Source of the DNA: Bacillus mycoides
Lineage (GTDB): Bacteria > Bacillota > Bacilli > Bacillales > Bacillaceae_G
Direction of reading: 5' to 3'
Assembly: GCF_001757995.1 (NCBI RefSeq)
Contig: NZ_LXLV01000069.1
Location: forward strand, 1-62,140
Length of the DNA stretch: 62,140 nt
Numbering within the stretch: the stretch's first letter is position 1; each line of letters begins with the position of its first letter. Under the pieces are notes generated by a model. The model searched no databases, was not told the origin of the DNA, and was given only the letters and a program-made list of their open reading frames with translations. A program made the translations under genes and the position numbers. Positions 24,867 through 33,847 of this stretch are shown here, piece by piece.

Positions 24867-25590
24867 ATACGTCATAATTAACTACATAATGCTGCATTTC
24901 TGTATTGTAGTAGCCTTCACTATATTCAATTACTTCGCCAACTTCATCGAAAGAATAGCGCATACGTTTTAATAGCGCTGTCCCCTCTTTTTCACCTAAC
25001 GCTTCTGCAACGAAATTAGGCGCAAATCCAACTGCGAATTCATCTCTGAAGTTTTCTAAATGTATACCTCGGTCTTCTACTAAATCGTACAGCGATTGTA
25101 AATCAAAGTCCGATAAATCTGTACTTGCCATTTGTGCTGAGAAATAGTGCGTATAATGAATGTACGGAGTATCATTTAAAGCATATAGACGCTCAATACG
25201 AAAACTTTCTTTACCGAATAATCGAAACGGCACTGTTCCTTCTTCATTGTGAACTATTTCTGCCTTTAACAATTTCTTTTGTACTTTATATCCTTCTTCC
25301 ACTAATACTTCTGTGAATTTCTTTCCCTTTGAAAGCTTTGTCGCAGAAGTATTACGAATGACTTTCGTTCCTTTACCACTTTTCTTTTCTAAATACCCTT
25401 CTTGAACGAGTTCTTTAATAGCGTTTCGCACTGTAATTTTACTAACTTTGAACTCTTCTTCTAATTGCGGTTCAGAAGGAATATTCGTATGGATGGCATA
25501 AACACCATGCAATATTCGATCACGAATAATATTTTTAATTTGTAAATATAATGGTCCTCTTTTTCTCGTTACGTTCACCGTTACACCCAC
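24865..25590 (-). CDS. GntR-family regulator with UTRA domain
   Basis: Residues about 8-74 are a GntR winged helix (PLYLQIKNIIRDRI, EPQLEEEFKVSKITVRNAIKEL). Residues about 95-235 are a UTRA effector domain, which binds sugars or sugar acids (FRIERLYALNDTPYIHYTHY). It lies within the amino-sugar-acid operon, touching the kinase gene, so it is the likely local repressor released by a pathway intermediate. A candidate operator lies upstream of the first gene at 29648-29676. Confidence 0.85.
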   Translation of the reverse strand: MGVTVNVTRKRGPLYLQIKNIIRDRILHGVYAIHTNIPSEPQLEEEFKVSKITVRNAIKELVQEGYLEKKSGKGTKVIRNTSATKLSKGKKFTEVLVEEGYKVQKKLLKAEIVHNEEGTVPFRLFGKESFRIERLYALNDTPYIHYTHYFSAQMASTDLSDFDLQSLYDLVEDRGIHLENFRDEFAVGFAPNFVAEALGEKEGTALLKRMRYSFDEVGEVIEYSEGYYNTEMQHYVVNYDV

Positions 25591-26606
25591 TACCTTTCTA
25601 CATCACCTACTGATGCCGTCATTGCCCGAAGTATATCTTTCTCTGATGACATTGGCGTATCACCGACGATTGTATGTGCAAGCATTCCAGCTGCTGACGC
25701 AAATGAAACAGCTTTCTCTGGTGCAAACTCTTCTATCTCGCCATGAATAATTCCGCTCGTATAAGCATCTCCAGCACCTATTCTATCATATACAGAAAAC
25801 GTAAGTGTTTTTGCAAAAGTGAACGCACCATCTTTACATATGAATCCGCGAAGCAAGTGTGTATTATCACCGTTAATAGAGCGATGTGTACCAGCAATTG
25901 TGGCGATATTATATGTTTCAGCCACTTTTGGAATGAGATCTATCAGCTGAGCTTCTCGCTCTGTCTCTTCTGTTTTCATTCCGAGAACAAACATCGCATC
26001 TTTTTCATTCATCATTACAATATCGGCAAGGCCTAGCATTTCTTCATAATGCGGTTTCGCCTGTTCATACCCATCTTCTCCCCAAAGCGACGGACGATAG
26101 TTGCAATCAAAAACGACAGTACCCCTGTTTTCTTTAACTGCTTTCGCTAAAGATTTCATATGATGACGCACGGCATCATTCATTGCAAGTGTGATTCCGC
26201 AAAAATGGATGATATCAATTTCCTTTGCGATTTCTTCAAATTGATACATCTCTTTACATGCCGTATTGAAACTACTTTCTAATCGATTCGAATATGTAAC
26301 GCGGCTTGCGCGTGCTCCAAATCCATTTTCTAAAAAGTACATGCCAACATATTTACCGCCTCTTGAAATAAACGGTGCCTGAATGCCTAATTTTTGAATA
26401 TGCGATACCGCAGCATCTCCAATCGAGTTTTCTGGTAAAGTTGAAACAAGAAACCCTTCATGACCTAGATGTGAAAGCGCTGCTGCAACGTTCACGCCTG
26501 TACCTGAAAAAGAATAATTTAGCGTGTTAGCTTGCGACAACAATTCATATCCTGGTACTTGCAGGCGCATCATTACTTCACCGAATGCTGCAATTTTCTT
26601 ACGCAT
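25590..26606 (-). CDS. PfkB-family sugar kinase, KdgK-like
   Basis: This is a ribokinase-fold enzyme; the anion-hole motif DRIGAGDAYTSG near residue 285 contains the catalytic Asp, and the N-terminus has the typical GEVMMRLQ. The best guess is 2-dehydro-3-deoxygluconokinase or a kinase for an amino-sugar acid. The start at 26606 (MRKKIAAFGE) lies within the end of the aldolase gene, an 8-bp overlap showing coupling. In the Salmonella dga system a PTS phosphorylates the substrate; here GntP plus this kinase would do the same job. Confidence 0.8.
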   Translation of the reverse strand: MRKKIAAFGEVMMRLQVPGYELLSQANTLNYSFSGTGVNVAAALSHLGHEGFLVSTLPENSIGDAAVSHIQKLGIQAPFISRGGKYVGMYFLENGFGARASRVTYSNRLESSFNTACKEMYQFEEIAKEIDIIHFCGITLAMNDAVRHHMKSLAKAVKENRGTVVFDCNYRPSLWGEDGYEQAKPHYEEMLGLADIVMMNEKDAMFVLGMKTEETEREAQLIDLIPKVAETYNIATIAGTHRSINGDNTHLLRGFICKDGAFTFAKTLTFSVYDRIGAGDAYTSGIIHGEIEEFAPEKAVSFASAAGMLAHTIVGDTPMSSEKDILRAMTASVGDVER

Positions 26607-27354
26607 ATTGATCAACTAACTTCTTCACTACTGCTAGTAATTCACGAACATCTTCTACTTTCGTATTGCCAGTTTCTTTATCAATAATAGAAGAATACAC
26701 ATGCGGAATAACTTGCTCTACATTTGCCTCTAACGCAATACGTACAATTGTTTCAAGGTTCTCTTTATCAATTCCGCCTGTTGGCTCTAATGCAAATCCT
26801 TCTTCCGCACAAGCCTTCGCAACTGCGCGATATTCTTCTTCATGAGCTAAGCCTTTCATTGGGAAGTATTTTAATGAATTTCCACCCATATCACGTACAA
26901 GTGCGATCGCTGTTTTAATTGGAACGATTGCTTTTTCTTCTCCAGCTGCACTAATTGGGCCAGTAGAAATATTCACGTAACCTACTTTTCCTGTTGGCGA
27001 TACTAAACTATTAATCCAGCTATCTTTTGCGCCAAGGTTTGCACGTGTCGCTCCAACTGAAGGGAACACTTGATTAATATGACTACCAGGATAATGCTTC
27101 GCAATTTCAGCTACAACTGCCGCTTGGCGATTATCTCCAGCTCCAAGTCCAATTGATACAGCGTCATCAACTTCTTTTCCGTATGCTTTCATCGCTGTAA
27201 CTGCTTCTTCTACTGTTGGATAATCTTTTGATAAAACGCCGACTACTACATAACCTTCTGCTGCTTCAAAAATGTCTTTCGCATTTCGGGTATTGTTCGC
27301 TAATACATTTAATGCTACGCGGCCTTTATAAAAACGTTTTTGAATGTTTGTCAT
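26599..27354 (-). CDS. dgaF: DgaF-type KDGP aldolase
   Basis: The protein belongs to the KDGP aldolase family found beside DgaE: it cleaves 2-keto-3-deoxygluconate 6-phosphate to pyruvate and glyceraldehyde 3-phosphate. It starts MTNIQKRFYKGRVALNVLANN and contains conserved segments INQVFPSVGATRA, LKYFPMKGLAHEEE and EPTGGIDKEN, with a Lys in KYFPMKG as a candidate Schiff base. It is 251 residues, one base from the DgaE-type gene and overlapping the kinase gene. Confidence 0.85.
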   Translation of the reverse strand: MTNIQKRFYKGRVALNVLANNTRNAKDIFEAAEGYVVVGVLSKDYPTVEEAVTAMKAYGKEVDDAVSIGLGAGDNRQAAVVAEIAKHYPGSHINQVFPSVGATRANLGAKDSWINSLVSPTGKVGYVNISTGPISAAGEEKAIVPIKTAIALVRDMGGNSLKYFPMKGLAHEEEYRAVAKACAEEGFALEPTGGIDKENLETIVRIALEANVEQVIPHVYSSIIDKETGNTKVEDVRELLAVVKKLVDQYA

Positions 27355-27355
27355 T

Positions 27356-28459
27356 TTAGTTTCCCCCTACAATTTCTCTCATTTTTTCTTCAATCACATG
27401 TATATCATTGCCTTGAAGTGGACGTGGATCGATATCAAAGAACCCTTGTCTTACTCCATAATCACGTGTGTAAATTGCGATTTCCCCTTCGCGTAACGCG
27501 GTCACAACATCTTTTGCCGACTTATTTAATTCTTTCTCGTTAATATGAATACGTGCTCTAAAGATCGCTCTTCCTGCTTCATCTTGAACGATTGTTACAT
27601 TTACACCGTTTAACTCTTTCAGCGGCATAAGTACTTGCAACAGCTCTTTTTCTTGCTCACTCTTATCTTCTTTTACTCCGTACTCATCAAGCGCTTGAAG
27701 TAAGCCGAAAGTCGTCTCTTTCCCAACTTTCATACTTCTTCCGATGCAATGTAATTGCACTTTTAGCCATTCGATATATTTTCGTTTACCGCCGACAATA
27801 CCGGAAGTAGGTCCTTCAATTGCCTTTGAACCGCTATAAATGGCTAGGTCTGAATACTTCACGTATTTTTGAATGTCTTCTTCGGCTGCTGCATCAACGA
27901 TAAGTGGTACATTATTTCGCTGTGCTACTTCCCACGCTTCTTCAACAGAAATCATATTTTTTTGCACTGCATGATGTGATTTTACATACAGAATCGCAGC
28001 TGTATTTTCGCAGATCGCATCTTCAATATGCTCTGCTTTCCCTTCATTTGCATAACCTACTTCAACGAGCTTACCGCCGCCTAAATAAATCATCGTTTCA
28101 ACAGGAGCACCGTATTGAACGTTATGACCTTTTAACATAATCACTTCGTTTTTCGCGATTACTTCTTGATGAAGTCTTTCACTTTTACGGCGATTTCCTT
28201 CTGTAACGATACCAGCGATAGAAAGCGCAATTCCACTCGATGCTGAGTTCACAACAACTGCCGCCTCTGAATCTAGAATTCTTGTAATATGGTCTCCTGC
28301 TTTATCTACTAAATCGGCAATTTCCACATAATTTTGTCCACCATGCTTCATCGCATCCATCACTGTATCTGTCGGAGCGGATACACCTAAAATACTCATT
28401 CTACCGCTCGCATTAATAACTCTTTTTAATCCGTACTTAGCATTCAATGAATGACCCAT
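27356..28459 (-). CDS. dgaE: DgaE-type PLP-dependent ammonia lyase
   Basis: This is a fold-type I PLP enzyme related to selenocysteine synthase SelA. DgaE removes ammonia from D-glucosaminate 6-phosphate to give KDGP. It contains VINASGRMSILG at the N-terminus, and DAAAEED plus the lysine motif YSGSKAIEGPTSG that would bind PLP. Length is 367 residues. Its start overlaps the end of the upstream deacetylase gene by 23 bp. Presence of DgaE plus DgaF makes an amino-sugar-acid substrate the likely input of the operon. Confidence 0.85.
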   Translation of the reverse strand: MGHSLNAKYGLKRVINASGRMSILGVSAPTDTVMDAMKHGGQNYVEIADLVDKAGDHITRILDSEAAVVVNSASSGIALSIAGIVTEGNRRKSERLHQEVIAKNEVIMLKGHNVQYGAPVETMIYLGGGKLVEVGYANEGKAEHIEDAICENTAAILYVKSHHAVQKNMISVEEAWEVAQRNNVPLIVDAAAEEDIQKYVKYSDLAIYSGSKAIEGPTSGIVGGKRKYIEWLKVQLHCIGRSMKVGKETTFGLLQALDEYGVKEDKSEQEKELLQVLMPLKELNGVNVTIVQDEAGRAIFRARIHINEKELNKSAKDVVTALREGEIAIYTRDYGVRQGFFDIDPRPLQGNDIHVIEEKMREIVGGN

Positions 28460-29537
28460 TGATTACAACCCCTCTCGTATCAATTCTTCTTTCAGCAACG
28501 CGCTGATCCCCTTCTGAATCAATTAACGTAATCGGTTCATCTTTCACCGTAAATAAAGTTAAGTTTGCAATATCCCCTTCTTCAATACGGCCAAGCTCTG
28601 GTTTTTTCAGCCACTCTGCCGCATTTTTCGTAACTGCATCAATTACTTCTTCTAGCGGATACCCTAAGTAAAGGAATTTCGAAAGAACGTTAGCCATACT
28701 GTAAACTGGACCGTGTATACGATTCTTCCGGTAAATATCTGTACTAATTGTATTAAAGGCAATACTGTAACGCTTCGCTGCCTCTGCTACTTTAAAAGAA
28801 AAACTAGCATTACCATGCCCAACATCTAAATGAACACCGCGTTTCACTGCATCTAACAACACAGGTAGCGGTTTGCCTTCTTCATCAAATAAGTTATTTT
28901 CTTTCCCGTTTAAGTAATGTGTAATGACATCATCTTTTTCTAAAAGTGGCACAACTTCCTCTATGCGAGGAGGCGCTGAACCGATATGTACCATAATCGG
29001 CAATGATGTTTCACGAGATAAAGAGCGTGCAACATGAAGCGGTTCAATTCCGCTATCACAAACGACACTTTTACTCATTCTCGCCTTTAACCCAACGATT
29101 ACATCTTTATACTTTTCTACTGCTTCTATTACTTTCTCTTTATCTATCCATTCCATATTGGATAATTCATCAATTCGTTTCAAACCGATGCGAGAAATAT
29201 TTAAAAAGGCAAATAAATTTGTTTTTGCCTGCTTTCTACTTTGTACTAAATCTGCGATGCGATCAGCTCCGCAGCTTCCCGCATCAACAATTGTCGTTAC
29301 CCCTTGCTTAACGCCAATTTCATCCACCTCATCGCCATACGGATCAAACTCTGGAAAAGCGTGAACGTGCAAATCAATCCAGCCACTCGATACGTAAGTA
29401 CCTGAGTAATCAAGAACCTTTCCACCTTCGCCAGCACCAGCTTTCGTCACCTGTGCGATTTTATTATTTTCAATTACAATGTCAATCTCTTCCCCGTTCA
29501 CACGTTTCACATTACGTAGTACGAATCGTTCTGTCAT
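28437..29537 (-). CDS. Amidohydrolase/deacetylase-family metallohydrolase
   Basis: This is a TIM-barrel amidohydrolase with the metal motif DLHVHAFPEFDPYG near residues 55-68, later VDAGSCGAD, a lysine (GLKARMSKS) that could be carboxylated, MVHIGSAPP and DVGHGNASF. The EF_0837/AHA_3915 subgroup sits next to DgaE homologues and is thought to act on N-acyl amino-sugar acids. It is the first gene of the operon, with AAAAGGGTGG before the ATG. The inferred role is removing an acyl group to feed DgaE. Confidence 0.8.
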   Translation of the reverse strand: MTERFVLRNVKRVNGEEIDIVIENNKIAQVTKAGAGEGGKVLDYSGTYVSSGWIDLHVHAFPEFDPYGDEVDEIGVKQGVTTIVDAGSCGADRIADLVQSRKQAKTNLFAFLNISRIGLKRIDELSNMEWIDKEKVIEAVEKYKDVIVGLKARMSKSVVCDSGIEPLHVARSLSRETSLPIMVHIGSAPPRIEEVVPLLEKDDVITHYLNGKENNLFDEEGKPLPVLLDAVKRGVHLDVGHGNASFSFKVAEAAKRYSIAFNTISTDIYRKNRIHGPVYSMANVLSKFLYLGYPLEEVIDAVTKNAAEWLKKPELGRIEEGDIANLTLFTVKDEPITLIDSEGDQRVAERRIDTRGVVINGSFIEC

Positions 29538-29647
29538 TGTATTTCCACCCTTTTCTATAAGAAGCCATAAGAATACGCTTACATTAAAGTTTCATTTTTT
29601 ATATCTCTTTCACATATTTAGAGTATCACGAAAAAAACGAAAAGTAA

Positions 29648-29676
29648 ATATAACGTTATAATGTTTAAAGTTATAT
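29648..29676. promoter_or_regulatory. Candidate GntR operator of the dga-type operon
   Basis: ATATAAC (29648-29654) and GTTATAT (29670-29676) form an inverted repeat, and ATAACGTTAT (29650-29659) is itself a palindrome. It lies about 110 bp upstream of the first gene. The 278-bp gap also holds a 39-bp repeat at 29716. Confidence 0.4.
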
Positions 29677-29715
29677 AAAAGCGTACTCCCTAAAATTTCG
29701 ATAGTACAAGAAAAT

Positions 29716-29754
29716 ATATCAACGATTCGACAAAGAATATCGATTTACCGACCA
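29716..29754. repeat. 39-bp intergenic repeat, copy 1
   Basis: The core is ATATCAACGATTCGACAAAG followed by AATATCGATTTACCGAC. It is nearly identical to 58124-58162 and is recognisable in decayed form at 32690-32728. Confidence 0.6.
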
Positions 29755-29815
29755 AAAACGTCAATCCCTTTCTTATATGCTAAAAGACTGCCCCAAAACG
29801 GACCAGCCTTTTTCT

Positions 29816-30676
29816 CTATTCCTGAACCGTCAAAATAACCCCGTCCATATTGTTCCCCGAAATTTCATACTGCTTATTCGCTGGAACATTGACGTTCATA
29901 CGCTCTGAAACTTTATAATAAGAAACCGTATATTTCTTCCCTTCAACATCAGTTGAAATTTCCTTCTTCTCTTTTAGAAAGTCTAAATATTCTTCTAGAG
30001 TCAAATTCTTCTTTTGCATAATTGCGCTATGTGGTAAGCCGACATAACGAATGTGCCATGGCTCATATTGAATGCCCGTAATATCACTTTTATTTTTCGG
30101 ATAACGTAAAACAAATCCGTGCTTCCATACGTTCTCTTCAATCCATTTTCCTTCAGGAGCTTTCTCCATTTTCTTTTGAGTAGAACCAACGTCGAGTGAT
30201 AATCCTAAATTATGTTCACTATATCCTGCTGGAAGTGCATAATCAGATCCCATTTCTTTATATAATTTACTTTGTTCTTGAAAATCTCGGTAACCGCTAC
30301 TCATTAGGAAATGCTGTACTCCATCTTTTCCAGCTGCATCGACAACGTTCAAAAACTTTTTCACAATGTCCTTTGATAAACGAAGATTTCTATCAAATAT
30401 TACATAGCCTCTTACTAATTCACTATTGTGATTTACATTTATAATATCGGACCTAATACTATCTTTTTGAACCGGGTAATCTCTATTAACTAATAATAGA
30501 TCCCCTTTATAAATTTGTTCTTTTGTAACCTCTACCTTTTCAGTATTCGCAGCTTTTACCTTATTATCTTTTTCTGCAATTTTAACATCGATCTCCTTTT
30601 GAAATAATGATGATATATAAAAGCCTACACAGACTGTACATAATATAAAAAGAGAAATAAATACCCACTTTTTCAT
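29816..30676 (-). CDS. VanY-like D-alanyl-D-alanine carboxypeptidase (M15)
   Basis: The N-terminus has one hydrophobic segment (residues 4-24) acting as a signal or anchor, so the enzyme works outside the membrane. The M15 zinc motif is visible as SEHNLGLSLDVG (H155, D162) and EPWHIRY (E205, H208). Such enzymes trim the last D-Ala from peptidoglycan stem peptides. Residues about 230-286 add a small C-terminal beta domain. A VanRS-like two-component system lies 82 bp upstream on the same strand, so stress-regulated expression is likely. Confidence 0.85.
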   Translation of the reverse strand: MKKWVFISLFILCTVCVGFYISSLFQKEIDVKIAEKDNKVKAANTEKVEVTKEQIYKGDLLLVNRDYPVQKDSIRSDIINVNHNSELVRGYVIFDRNLRLSKDIVKKFLNVVDAAGKDGVQHFLMSSGYRDFQEQSKLYKEMGSDYALPAGYSEHNLGLSLDVGSTQKKMEKAPEGKWIEENVWKHGFVLRYPKNKSDITGIQYEPWHIRYVGLPHSAIMQKKNLTLEEYLDFLKEKKEISTDVEGKKYTVSYYKVSERMNVNVPANKQYEISGNNMDGVILTVQE

Positions 30677-30758
30677 TTCTAGTTCCTCCTTAACGTAACT
30701 TACGTATAGAATAGAAAAAACTATTAAAATAAAAAGTGGGGTAAAGTTAAAATTTTTA

Positions 30759-31865
30759 TTAAATTTCCAGATTATCCTCTTTTGGTAATCTCACTTCAAA
30801 TATCGTTCTAATTACATTACTTTCAGCAGAGATTGTCCCGTTATGCTGTTCGATAATATTTTTCGCGATAAATAATCCAAGACCTGTTCCACCTTGCTGC
30901 TCTGATCTTGCTTTATCACCTGTATAAAACATATCGAAAAGATACGGTAAATCTTCTTCTGGAATACTATCTCCGTAATTAATAATTTGTACAACTACCT
31001 CTTCACGATCAATATATCCGTTCACATCAACAAATTTCCCATCATACCCATAGCGAATCGCATTCGTTAAAAGATTTTCAAATACTCGAGCTAACAATTT
31101 CCCGTCACCGTTAATAGGTAAATGCGGATCCATATTCAATCTTGCTTCTAAATTCTTTTTTTCTAATAACGGATATAATTCTTCATCTAACTGTATAAGT
31201 AATTCACTTATATCAATCGCTCTTTTATCAAGCTGTAACATGCCATAATTCATTCTCGTTATTTCAAATAATTCATCAATTAAGCTTTCAAGCCTTTCCG
31301 ATTTCGTAAAAGCAATCGTAGAAAAATGTTTAATTTGTTCTTTTGTTAAATTCTCATCTTTAAGAATTAAATCTAAATATCCTAACACTGATGTTAATGG
31401 AGTTCTTAAATCATGAGCTAAGTTAACAATGAGCTGATCCTTACTACTTTCCGCAAAGTCTCCTCGTTCAACTGCTTCTTTTAATTTCTCACTCGCTACA
31501 TTTATTTCACGAGCAATATATCCAAACTCGTCATTTGATGAAACGCGAACTTGATTTGTAAAATCACCGTTCGCCAAATGATGAATCCCGTTCGAAATCT
31601 CATCAAAATATTTTAAGTATGGTCTAGTAAGGAAGAAGAAAAACATAATGGATAGAGGGATGAAGATAATTAAAAAGAAATTAATATCCCCAATTTTTCT
31701 TACCATTGAACGAAATTGGGCTAAAGGATCCTCATAACGAACTACTAGCTTATAATAAATCCGTAATCCTTCATAAAGTAAATACGTTATGCCAGCAGCA
31801 AATATCATACTTAGCGCAAATAGCATAACCATCTTTGAGCGAAAGCTTCTCATTTTTTTAGCCAT
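30759..31865 (-). CDS. VanS-like sensor histidine kinase
   Basis: This 368-residue membrane kinase has two transmembrane helices (about 10-30 and 61-80) with a short extracellular loop, then a HAMP domain, the H-box NLAHDLRTPLTSV (H151), the N-box ENLLTNAIRYG and G-box GGTGLGLFIAK. It overlaps the response regulator gene by 8 bp. With VanR and VanY homologues alongside, it probably senses envelope stress rather than conferring vancomycin resistance: no vanHAX-like genes are present. Confidence 0.85.
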   Translation of the reverse strand: MAKKMRSFRSKMVMLFALSMIFAAGITYLLYEGLRIYYKLVVRYEDPLAQFRSMVRKIGDINFFLIIFIPLSIMFFFFLTRPYLKYFDEISNGIHHLANGDFTNQVRVSSNDEFGYIAREINVASEKLKEAVERGDFAESSKDQLIVNLAHDLRTPLTSVLGYLDLILKDENLTKEQIKHFSTIAFTKSERLESLIDELFEITRMNYGMLQLDKRAIDISELLIQLDEELYPLLEKKNLEARLNMDPHLPINGDGKLLARVFENLLTNAIRYGYDGKFVDVNGYIDREEVVVQIINYGDSIPEEDLPYLFDMFYTGDKARSEQQGGTGLGLFIAKNIIEQHNGTISAESNVIRTIFEVRLPKEDNLEI

Positions 31866-32556
31866 TGAAAGTATAGCCTACTCCCCATACCGTTTTTATT
31901 AACTTATTCTTTCTTTTATCTTCTCCAAGCTTTTTCCGCAGTGTACGAATATGTACCATAACTGTATTTCCACTTTCGTAATACCCTTCAGCCCATACTT
32001 GCTGAAAAATATTTTCCACACTGTACACTTTCTTCGGATGACTCGCTAATAAATATAAAATATCAAACTCTTTTGGGGTTAATTCAATTTTCTCATCGTA
32101 CACATTTACCATTCGGCGCTCAGGATCAATAACAACTCCGCCAATTTCTAAAGCAGATTTACTCTCCGCTACTTTCGGCTGATTTAACGTAAGAAAGCGG
32201 CGTAGTTGTGCATTTACACGTGCGACTAATTCAATCGGCGTAAAAGGTTTCGTCATATAATCATCTGCACCTAGTACAAGACCTGTCACTTTATCAAAAT
32301 CAGATGTTTTCGCACTTAAGAAAATGATTGGCATATGATGTTTCGCGCGAATTTGACGCGTCACTTCATACCCATCCATTTTCGGCATCATAATATCTAA
32401 AACCACTAAGTCGATTGGCTGCGTTTGAATAATATGCATGGCTTCTTCTCCATCAGCTGCTTTAACGACGTGGTAACCCTCTTTTTCTAAATGTATCTCA
32501 ATTAAGTCAGCAATTTCTGCCTCATCATCAGCTATTAAAATTGAAATGTGCTTCAT
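31858..32556 (-). CDS. VanR-like response regulator (OmpR family)
   Basis: The receiver has acidic residues at 10-11, phosphoacceptor D54 in VVLDIMMPKMDGY and K in DDYMTKPF. A winged helix occupies about 130-232, with ELTPKEFDILYLL and the end WGVGYTF. The start at 32556 is chosen because GGGGGAG lies four bases upstream; a longer frame to 32679 has no ribosome site and crosses the terminator hairpin of the men cluster. Likely targets are its own operon and the vanY-like gene. Confidence 0.85.
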   Translation of the reverse strand: MKHISILIADDEAEIADLIEIHLEKEGYHVVKAADGEEAMHIIQTQPIDLVVLDIMMPKMDGYEVTRQIRAKHHMPIIFLSAKTSDFDKVTGLVLGADDYMTKPFTPIELVARVNAQLRRFLTLNQPKVAESKSALEIGGVVIDPERRMVNVYDEKIELTPKEFDILYLLASHPKKVYSVENIFQQVWAEGYYESGNTVMVHIRTLRKKLGEDKRKNKLIKTVWGVGYTFNG

Positions 32557-32631
32557 TTTACTCCCCCTTTTTTTCTTTCCATTTTCATACGCTCGATTGT
32601 AAACTAGTCTATCCAATTTGTACAATACGAA

Positions 32632-32655
32632 AAGGCTACTCACGGGAGTAACCTT
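32632..32655 (-). terminator. Terminator of the men cluster
   Basis: AAGGCTACTC pairs with GAGTAACCTT with one mismatch. On the minus strand TTTT follows. It lies about 85 bp after the menC stop. Confidence 0.6.
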
Positions 32656-32689
32656 CTTAAATATAATTATATCGAACACAACTTTAATT

Positions 32690-32728
32690 ATATCGATATT
32701 TCAACAAAAAATATCAACTTATTAACAC
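32690..32728. repeat. 39-bp intergenic repeat, decayed copy
   Basis: It aligns without gaps to 58124-58162; almost all differences are G-to-A or C-to-T changes. Confidence 0.4.
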
Positions 32729-32740
32729 TAAGCGACAAAG

Positions 32741-33847
32741 CTACCTCTCCAAAACAATCCGCTGCTTCGTGATTTCTTCTAGTCTCCCGCGGTCTACTTC
32801 ATACTCAGTATCAATGCTTTGCGGTACAATCACTTTCCCATCTTTAAGCGTCACTTCTGGTGAAATAATATCCTTCTCCCAATGTCTATTAGAAGCTGAT
32901 ATATCTCCAGGAATCGTAAAGTTTGGCAACGAAGCGAGAGCAACGTTTTGCGCTCGTGAAATCCCCATTTCCACCATACCGCCGCACCAAACTGGGATAT
33001 TATGCTCCATACAATAATTATGGATTTGAATGGATTCTGCTAATCCACCCACTCGCCCTGGTTTAATATTAACGATTTGGCAACTACCGAGCGTAATCGC
33101 CACACGTGCATCTTCTAAACTATGGATGCTTTCGTCTAAACAAATCGGTGTTTCAATTTTCTTTTGCAGCTGTGCATGATCAAGAAAATCGTAATCCGCT
33201 AACGGTTGTTCAATCATCATCAATTGAAATTCATCTAGTCGTTTCAATTTCTCTGTATCCGCTAATGTGTACGCTGAATTGGCATCAGCCATTAACGGAA
33301 TGTGCGGAAACTCTTTACGAATTTCTTTCAGTAATTCGTAATCATGTTCTGGCTTTATTTTCACTTTAAAGCGCTCGTACCCTTCTTCCGCGTACTTCTC
33401 TATTTGTTTTAACATAGTAGGAATCGTATTTATCCCAATCACAACTCCGACTTCAATTTCAGTCCTAGTTCCACCAAGTAATGTCGCTAATGACTGCTTT
33501 TCACGCTTCGCATATAAATCCCAAACGGCACCTTCAATTCCGGCCTTTGCCATTCGGTTTCTCTTTATATGTTTGAACAAAGACGGTACTTCATTCGGAT
33601 GAGAGATTTCAGCTTTCAATAAATCTGGTAATAAAAAATCCTGAAGTACATGTAGCGCTGTCTTCACCGTTTCTTCCGTATACCAAGGCTCGGAAAATGC
33701 AACGACTTCACCAAAACCAACATATCCATCTGTATCTTCTAATTCAACGACGATACTCTCACGCTTTTCATAAGTCCCGTAACTTGCCGCAAATGGGATA
33801 ACGAGCGGCATTTCCGTCATATAAAGTGTCGCTTTTTTTATCTCCAC
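32741..33847 (-). CDS. menC: o-Succinylbenzoate synthase
   Basis: This enolase-superfamily enzyme dehydrates SHCHC to o-succinylbenzoate in menaquinone synthesis. Visible motifs are the catalytic KxK in FKVKIKPEHD, metal ligands in MADANSAY, IEQPLADYD and CLDESIH, and the second catalytic lysine in NIKPGRVGGL. Length is 368 residues. It is the last gene of the cluster and starts one base after the menE stop. Confidence 0.93.
   Translation of the reverse strand: MEIKKATLYMTEMPLVIPFAASYGTYEKRESIVVELEDTDGYVGFGEVVAFSEPWYTEETVKTALHVLQDFLLPDLLKAEISHPNEVPSLFKHIKRNRMAKAGIEGAVWDLYAKREKQSLATLLGGTRTEIEVGVVIGINTIPTMLKQIEKYAEEGYERFKVKIKPEHDYELLKEIRKEFPHIPLMADANSAYTLADTEKLKRLDEFQLMMIEQPLADYDFLDHAQLQKKIETPICLDESIHSLEDARVAITLGSCQIVNIKPGRVGGLAESIQIHNYCMEHNIPVWCGGMVEMGISRAQNVALASLPNFTIPGDISASNRHWEKDIISPEVTLKDGKVIVPQSIDTEYEVDRGRLEEITKQRIVLER

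Noticed and set aside
29816-32556. Vancomycin resistance cluster
   Set aside because: Only VanY, VanR and VanS-like genes are present; vanH, vanA/B and vanX, needed for resistance, are absent.
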